Source of the DNA: Megaleporinus macrocephalus
Taxonomy: Eukaryota; Chordata; Actinopteri; Characiformes; Anostomidae
NCBI GenBank assembly: GCA_021613375.1
Contig: CM038717.1
Coordinates: 35,031,330 to 35,095,329 of the forward strand
Length of the DNA: 64,000 bases
Direction of reading: 5' to 3'
Shown here: in pieces, positions 56,845 to 64,000 of the stretch
Layout: every line of letters begins with the position of its first letter
Position numbering within the stretch: the first letter of the stretch is position 1
Made by a program: the position numbers and the translations under genes
The notes under the pieces: model-generated
What the model saw: only the letters and a program-made list of their open reading frames with translations
Database searches by the model: none
Told to the model about the DNA's origin: nothing

Positions 56845-57020
56845 ATAAACTCAAAGCACTGCCCGAACCACAGCTGGACTCCTCCGTCAGTAAAGCAGCT
56901 GTTTTTCTAAAAACTCGTGCTTTGTTTACGTTTTGATTAGTCATGGATTTGACCGGTCCAGTGGAGACATCCTGAAGGATTTGCAACACAATGTGATACC
57001 AGCTACATTTGAAACGCCCA
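56845..57020. repeat. ~170-bp repeat, left copy flanking the LINE
   Basis: AACCACAGCTGGACTCCTCC, GGTCCAGTGGAGACAT and GATACCAGCTACATTTGAA match 59690-59845 in the same orientation. The two copies lie on either side of repeat D and the LINE. Confidence 0.7.
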
Positions 57021-57129
57021 CTTGCTGTAAGGACACATGTCCTGGTGGTATAGACATGTTTTTTTTCTTCTTCTTCGAAACGTCCACCTCATTTTGTCCT
57101 CCTATGTCTGCTTAGTAACCGTTGCACAA

Positions 57130-57365
57130 TCCCCCGGTCAAGGTGGATTTCAGGAGTTTAGCAGCGGGTTCTCTGGTTTCCTCCTACAGTCCAAACACAT
57201 GCATGTTAGGTTGATCACTCACTCTAAACTGCCCGTAGGTGTGGTGTGGGTGTGTTGTTGGCCATGTGGTGGACTGGTAACCTGTCCATACTCTGCCTTT
57301 GCCCCTGAATGCTGGGATTGGCTCCAGCTGGAGAAAATGGAAGATGATGGATGGTAGATGATAAA
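57130..57365. repeat. inverted copy of dispersed repeat D
   Basis: CTACAGTCCAAACACATGCA, CACTCTAAACTGCCCGTAGG and GGATTGGCTCCAGCTGGAGA are inverse matches to the 28.1-28.4 kb copy. Confidence 0.75.
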
Positions 57366-57369
57366 TGTA

Positions 57370-57610
57370 GGGATAAAACGTGATCAGGTCTGCAGAGAGA
57401 ACCATCGGTGTGAAGTTACCCTCCCTACCAGACCTGCACATGGCCAGAACCAGGAAGTGGGCAGAGAACGTCGTCCGTGATCCATCACACCATGGACATC
57501 ACCTGTTCCAGTATCTTCCCTCAGGTCGGCGTTTCAGCCAGTTGAGGATCAAGACCTCCAGACTACAGAGAAGCTTCTTCCCACACGCCATCACACTCAT
57601 GAACAGCTGA
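57370..57610 (+). pseudogene. C-terminal fragment of a non-LTR retrotransposon (LINE) protein
   Basis: The plus frame reads KLPSLPDLHMARTRKWAENV, then DPSHHGHHLFQYLPSGRRFS and RLQRSFFPHAITLMNS followed by a stop. The DPSHxxHxLFxxLPSGRR and SFFPxAxxLxN motifs are typical of the C-terminus of fish Rex1/L2/CR1-type reverse transcriptase proteins. The protein is 5'-truncated, and its 3' UTR continues to about 59680 through a minisatellite. Confidence 0.75.
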
Positions 57611-57639
57611 ACATCACACACTACATTCTGAATACAGTC

Positions 57640-59330
57640 TGAATACCAAATACAGTACTACATACATACATCCATATCCAGATGTTCTCACTCTTCTTTC
57701 TCTGTACAGTCTACTACATACATACATCCATATGCAGATGTTCTCTCACTCTTCTTTCTCTGTACAGTCTACTACATACATACATCCATATCCAGATGTT
57801 CTCTCACTCTTCTTTCTCTGTACAGTCTACTACATACATACATCCATATGCAGATGTTCTCTCACTCTTCTTTCTCTGTACAGTCTTCTACACACATACA
57901 TTCATATCCAGATGTTCTCTCACTCTGCTTTCTCTGTACAGTCTACTACATACATACATCCATATCCAGATGTTCTCTCACTCTTCTTTCTCTGTACAGT
58001 CTACTACATACATATATCCATATCCAGATGTTCTCTCACTCTTCTTTCTCTGTACAGTCTACTACATACATACATATCCAGATGTTCTCTCACTCTTCTT
58101 TCTATGTACAGTCTACTAAATACATACATCCATATCCAGATGTTCTCTCACTCTTCTTTCTCTGTACAGTCTACTACATACATACATCCATATCCAGATG
58201 TTCTCTCACTCTTCTTTCTCTGGACAGTCTACTACATACATACATCCATATCCAGATGTTCTCTCACTCTTCTTTCTCTGTACAGTCTACTACATACATA
58301 CATCCATATCCAGATGTTCTCTCACTCTTCTTTCTCTGTACAGTCTACTACATCCATACATCCATATCCAGATGTTCTCTCACTCTTGTTTCTCTGTACA
58401 GTCTACTACATCCATACATCCATATCCAGATGTTCTCTCACTCTTCTTTCTCTGTACAGTCTACTACATACATACATCCATATCCAGATGTTCTCTCACT
58501 CTTCTTTCTCTGTACAGTCTACTACATACATGTATCCATATCCAGATGTTCTCTCACTCTGCTTTCTCTGTACAGTCTACTACATACATACATCCATATC
58601 CAGATGTTCTCTCACTCTTCTTTCTCTGTACAGTCTACTACATACATACATCCATATCCAGATGTTCTCTCACTCTTCTTTCTCTGGACAGTCTACTACA
58701 TACATACATCCATATCCAGATGTTCTCTCACTCTTCTTTCTCTGTACAGTCTTCTACACACATACATTCATATCCAGATGTTCTCTCACTCTGCTTTCTC
58801 TGTACAGTCTACTACATACATACATCCATATCCAGATGTTCTCTCACTCTTCTTTCTCTGTACAGTCTACTACATACATACATCCATATCCAGATGTTCT
58901 CTCACTCTTCTTTCTCTGTACAGTCTACTACATACATGTATCCATATCCAGATGTTCTCTCACTCTGCTTTCTCTGTACAGTCTACTACATACATACATC
59001 CATATCCAGATGTTCTCTCACTCTTCTTTCTCTGTACAGTCTACTACATACATACATCCATATCCAGATGTTCTCTCACTCTTCTTTCTCTGGACAGTCT
59101 ACTACATACATACATCCATATCCAGATGTTCTCTCACTCTTCTTTCTCTGTACAGTCTACTACATACATACATTCATATCCAGATGTTCTCTCACTCTTC
59201 TTTCTCTGTACAGTTTACTACATACATACATCCATATCCAGATGTTCTCTCACTCTTCTTTCTCTGGACAGTCTACTACATACATACATCCATATCCAGA
59301 TGTTCTCTCACTCTTCTTCCTCTGTACTGC
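57640..59330. repeat. 58-bp minisatellite, about 28 copies, within the LINE 3' region
   Basis: The unit begins CTACTACATACATACATCCA and continues TATCCAGATGTTCTCTCACT then CTTCTTTCTCTGTACAGT. Three plus frames stay open for hundreds of codons, with the same rotating peptide. Variants such as CATATGCAG, CTGCTTTC and TCTGGACAG are shared between distant blocks (57850-58200 and 58690-59100), indicating block duplication. Confidence 0.96.
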
Positions 59331-59685
59331 ACTGTTATTTATCTGATAGAGTCTCAGAACACTCTGTACCACCGTCTCAACCAGTGACTCTTCTGTTCTT
59401 CATTTTTATATCTATTTAATTCAGTCTGTCTGTCCTGCACTGCTGCACTCAGCACTTTACTTTCAATATACAACTCTGCACATGTTAAGTTTACAGGGGT
59501 GCCTGTGTGTGTGTGTGTGTGTGTATGTCACTGTGTGTGTGTGTGTGTGTGTGTAGGTTGGGTGTGTTTGTTAATTCTGTAATGTCAGTTATCGTGCACT
59601 GTGAGCTACTGTAACCAAAAACATTGTATGTGTGAGCAAACTTGGCCAATAAAGTCAGATTCTGATTCTGATTCTGATCCATTAT
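59331..59685 (+). mobile_element. LINE 3' UTR and tail
   Basis: GTCCTGCACTGCTGCACTCA, then two TG tracts, GTCAGTTATCGTGCACTGTG and a terminal AATAAAGTCAGATTCTGATT with repeated GATTCT. A short-motif tail of this kind marks the 3' end of CR1/L2/Rex1-group LINEs. Confidence 0.7.
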
Positions 59686-59689
59686 AAAC

Positions 59690-59845
59690 TCACAGCCCCC
59701 CCAAACCACAGCTGGACTCCTCCATCAGCAAAGCAACTGTTTTCTGATAACTCTGTGGTTTGTTTACGTTTGACTTGTCACGGACTTGACTGGTCCAGTG
59801 GAGACATTGTGCAGCAGAATATGATACCAGCTATATTTGAACAGT
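59690..59845. repeat. ~170-bp repeat, right copy flanking the LINE
   Basis: AACCACAGCTGGACTCCTCC and TGGTCCAGTGGAGACATTGT match 56845-57020. Confidence 0.7.
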
Positions 59846-59849
59846 GACT

Positions 59850-60550
59850 GAACAATTCACTGTCCTAAAACCTCTGACCTTTGCACAGGACTGTATACTA
59901 CATACAGTGTACAGAGGATTCTACTGAACTGGTTCACAGTCTGTAACCATGTTTATTTTTTAACTGATCTTAAACTCAAATGTTTGTGCTTGGAGTGAGC
60001 ATATACCTTAATATATACAGAGCTGGCTCTGGTGGGGTGCAGGTAACGCAGGAGTAACGCACTGGTTTTAATAAGGGTTTGCTAATTGGGGACTGGTGGA
60101 AAGGTTGGAGAGTAATGAGAGTAATATCAGAAAATGGAAAAAGGAAGCAGTAAAGAAACAGAAAATGTAAGCCAGAAGAATAGACCTTAATTTTATTATT
60201 TTTTTTAAATTCAAATATTTTTCTTTTTAACTGAGACAGAGGCTTCCCCAGGGGGAGTCAATACCGTGGGCTGGACCCTGGCAACCCCATTCTGAGAGAA
60301 AGGTGATAGGAATCACCGACTTATATGATGATATGAGAGAAATCTTTAGTGCAGTTTCTGGAATAAAACTGTGCCTCTAGGGCCGACGGGCCAAGCAGTA
60401 AAAAATTGAAATACATGTATATTTATCATTTCTTTACAAGTATTTATTTTCATCATTTGTTTCTTATTTCTTTATTTATGTGTAGCACTTTGAGTTGCCA
60501 GGCATTGGCGTTTGAGGCTGATACATTCCAACTGGAAAGACAACACAAAT
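59850..60550. other. intergenic stretch without a recognised gene
   Basis: AT-rich, with no exon, array or transposon end recognised apart from the MITE that begins at 60556. Confidence 0.4.
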
Positions 60551-60555
60551 TATGT

Positions 60556-61760
<1,205 letters not shown>

Positions 61761-61975
61761 ACTTGGATTGGCGGACGTACCAGGAGATTTAGACAGAGGA
61801 CTGAGAATTACTGATAATAGAACTATATGCAAAATAAGCCTCTATACAAAAATAGACTTTAATACAAACATTTAATCATCTGATACACTTACATTAATTG
61901 TGAAATGGACAATATTGTTTGTGAATTGCATGAAAATTGCATGAAATGAAAGTGATCTTAAACTTTCAAGCGGTG

Positions 61976-62780
<805 letters not shown>

Positions 62781-62784
62781 TTTC

Positions 62785-62960
62785 GGTAGTGACCGTTCAT
62801 TGGACATTGGATTTATTCTTCTATGTTTCAGCCTAATGACGGCCTGTTTCACTTCCATTGAGAGCTCTTTTGACCGCATGTTGTGGGTTCACAGTAACAG
62901 CTTCCAAATGCAAGTGCCACACCTGAAATCAACCCCAGACCTTTTACCTTCTTAAATGAT
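62785..62960 (-). pseudogene. Tc1-like transposase N-terminal fragment
   Basis: From 62879 on the minus strand the frame reads MRSKELSMEVKQAVIRLKHR then RINP, the N-terminal helix-turn-helix of a Tc1-like transposase. The upstream part (GGCACTTGCATTTGGAAGCT) is typical leader. It lies in the opposite orientation to the transposase that follows, so it belongs to another element. Confidence 0.65.
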
Positions 62961-63014
62961 GATGGATAAACGAGAGATATAGATAGTTTATAGATAGTTA
63001 TAATTACTTTTGGT

Positions 63015-63782
63015 CCTGTTTCCACCAGAACTGTCCGTCGGGAGCTCCACAGGGTCAATATACACGGCTGGGCTGCTATAGCCAAACCTTTGGTCACTCG
63101 TGCCAATGCCAAACGTTGGTTTCAATGGTGCAAGGAGCGCAAATCTTGGGCTGTGGACAATGTGTAACATGTATTGTTCTCTGATGAGTCCACCTTTACT
63201 GTTTTCCCCACATCCGGGAGAGTTACGGTGTGGAGAAGCCCCAAAGAAGCGTACCACCCAGACTGTTGCATGCCCAGAGTGAAGCATGGGGGTGGATCAG
63301 TGATGATTTGGGCTGCCATATCATGGAATTCCCTTGACCCAATACTTGTGCTAGATGGGCGCGTCACTGCCAAGGACTACCGAACCATTCTGAAGGACCA
63401 TGTACATCCAATGGTTCAAACGTTGTATCCTGAAGGTGGTGCTGTGTATCAGGATGATCAGAATGCAAGACTGGTGAAAGATTGGTTTGATGGAAATGAA
63501 AGTGAAGTTGAACATCTCCCATGGCCTGCACAGTCACCAGATCTAAATATTATTGAGCCACTTTGGGGTGTTTTGGAGGAGCGAGTCAGGAAACGTTTTC
63601 CTCCACCAGCATCACGTAGTGACCTGGACACTGTCCTGCAAGAAGAATGGCTTAAAATCCCTCTGACCACTGTGCAGGACCTGTATATGTCATTCCCAAG
63701 ACCAACTGATGCTGTATTCAACGCAAAAGGAGGCCCTACACCATACTAATAAATTATTGTGATCTAAAACCAGGTGTTTCAG
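63015..63782 (+). pseudogene. Tc1-like transposase, 5'-truncated, with one in-frame stop
   Basis: The frame from about 63021 reads STRTVRRELHRVNIHGWAAI, then ANAKRWFQWCKERKSW, reaches a TAA at about 63164, and resumes as HVLFSDESTF. The three catalytic segments are visible: FSDES (first Asp), VYQDD (second Asp) and SPDLNIIEPLW (Glu), with 33 residues between the second Asp and the Glu. The intact part from 63174 runs 191 codons to 63749. A terminus-like GGTGTTTCAGTTTCATTGTC then CAACCCCTG follows to about 63800. The N-terminal DNA-binding half is lost. Confidence 0.85.
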
Positions 63783-63849
63783 TTTCATTGTCCAACCCCT
63801 GTGTGTATATATATATACACTGTGGCGGACTGGGGTTGGGGGGGTAGGG

Positions 63850-63965
63850 CAGCTGTGTCATGCTATACGCACCTGCCTCTGTAATATGATTAAGATCACA
63901 GGCTGCTCTGGACAACAGCCTCTGCTAAGTTCGGTGAACATAAAGGTAAATGCATCCCTCCTTAC
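63850..63965 (+). mobile_element. SINE/LINE-type tail
   Basis: GCTGCTCTGGACAACAGCCT, CTGCTAAGTTC and a TAAA-rich end resemble the fish tail motif GGATAAGAGCGTCTGCTAAA. It continues toward the window end, and the head was not identified. Confidence 0.45.
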
Positions 63966-64000
63966 ATTCATCTTTGGGAGCAGGCGCTGTCCGTGCCGTT

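Noticed and set aside
57682..59419. Plus-strand frames of up to 551 codons
   Set aside because: Products of the 58-bp minisatellite in a LINE 3' region.

Overview
This window is vertebrate nuclear DNA, almost certainly from a teleost fish. Evidence: GT-AG introns, CpG-rich promoters, hAT, Tc1/mariner, LINE and MITE fragments of fish type, and an extreme load of micro- and minisatellites. The dispersed repeats look like those of otophysan fishes (characins, catfishes, electric fishes), but that rank is an inference from memory.

One protein-coding gene can be read completely. It is aggf1 (angiogenic factor with G-patch and FHA domains 1), on the minus strand. A probable non-coding first exon lies near 44.5-44.7 kb. 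The start codon is at 42681, the stop codon at 8424-8426, and a poly(A) signal at 8188-8193. I placed fourteen coding exons by splice sites and protein similarity. All phases agree and give 784 codons: N-terminal coiled coil, tyrosine-rich OCRE-type repeats, a basic/acidic low-complexity centre, an FHA domain, a conserved post-FHA region and a G-patch.

Layout. 1-4.2 kb: flank with a 443-bp hAT element and a 29-bp minisatellite. 4.2-5.0 kb: CpG-rich promoter-like block with palindromic repeats and a possible first coding exon of an unidentified minus-strand gene. 5-8.2 kb: dispersed repeats, a decayed Tc1/mariner transposase and a duplicated copy of the aggf1 3' UTR. 8.2-44.7 kb: aggf1, whose introns hold at least eight large tandem arrays (units of about 20, 24, 30, 32, 34-36 bp and others) plus nested DNA transposons. 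44.7-64 kb: 5' flank with no recognised gene. It holds (TA)n arrays, a roughly 30-bp minisatellite of about 3.7 kb in two domains, a LINE whose 3' region carries a 58-bp minisatellite, a large inverted duplication, and several Tc1 remnants.

Most long open reading frames here are artefacts of tandem repeats. The clearest case is 11.6-14.4 kb, where all three forward frames stay open for more than 900 codons. I found no operon-like system, CRISPR or confident RNA gene. The more unusual material is the tandem-repeat architecture of aggf1, the palindromic element shared by the two promoter-like regions, and the MITE-bounded inverted duplication.
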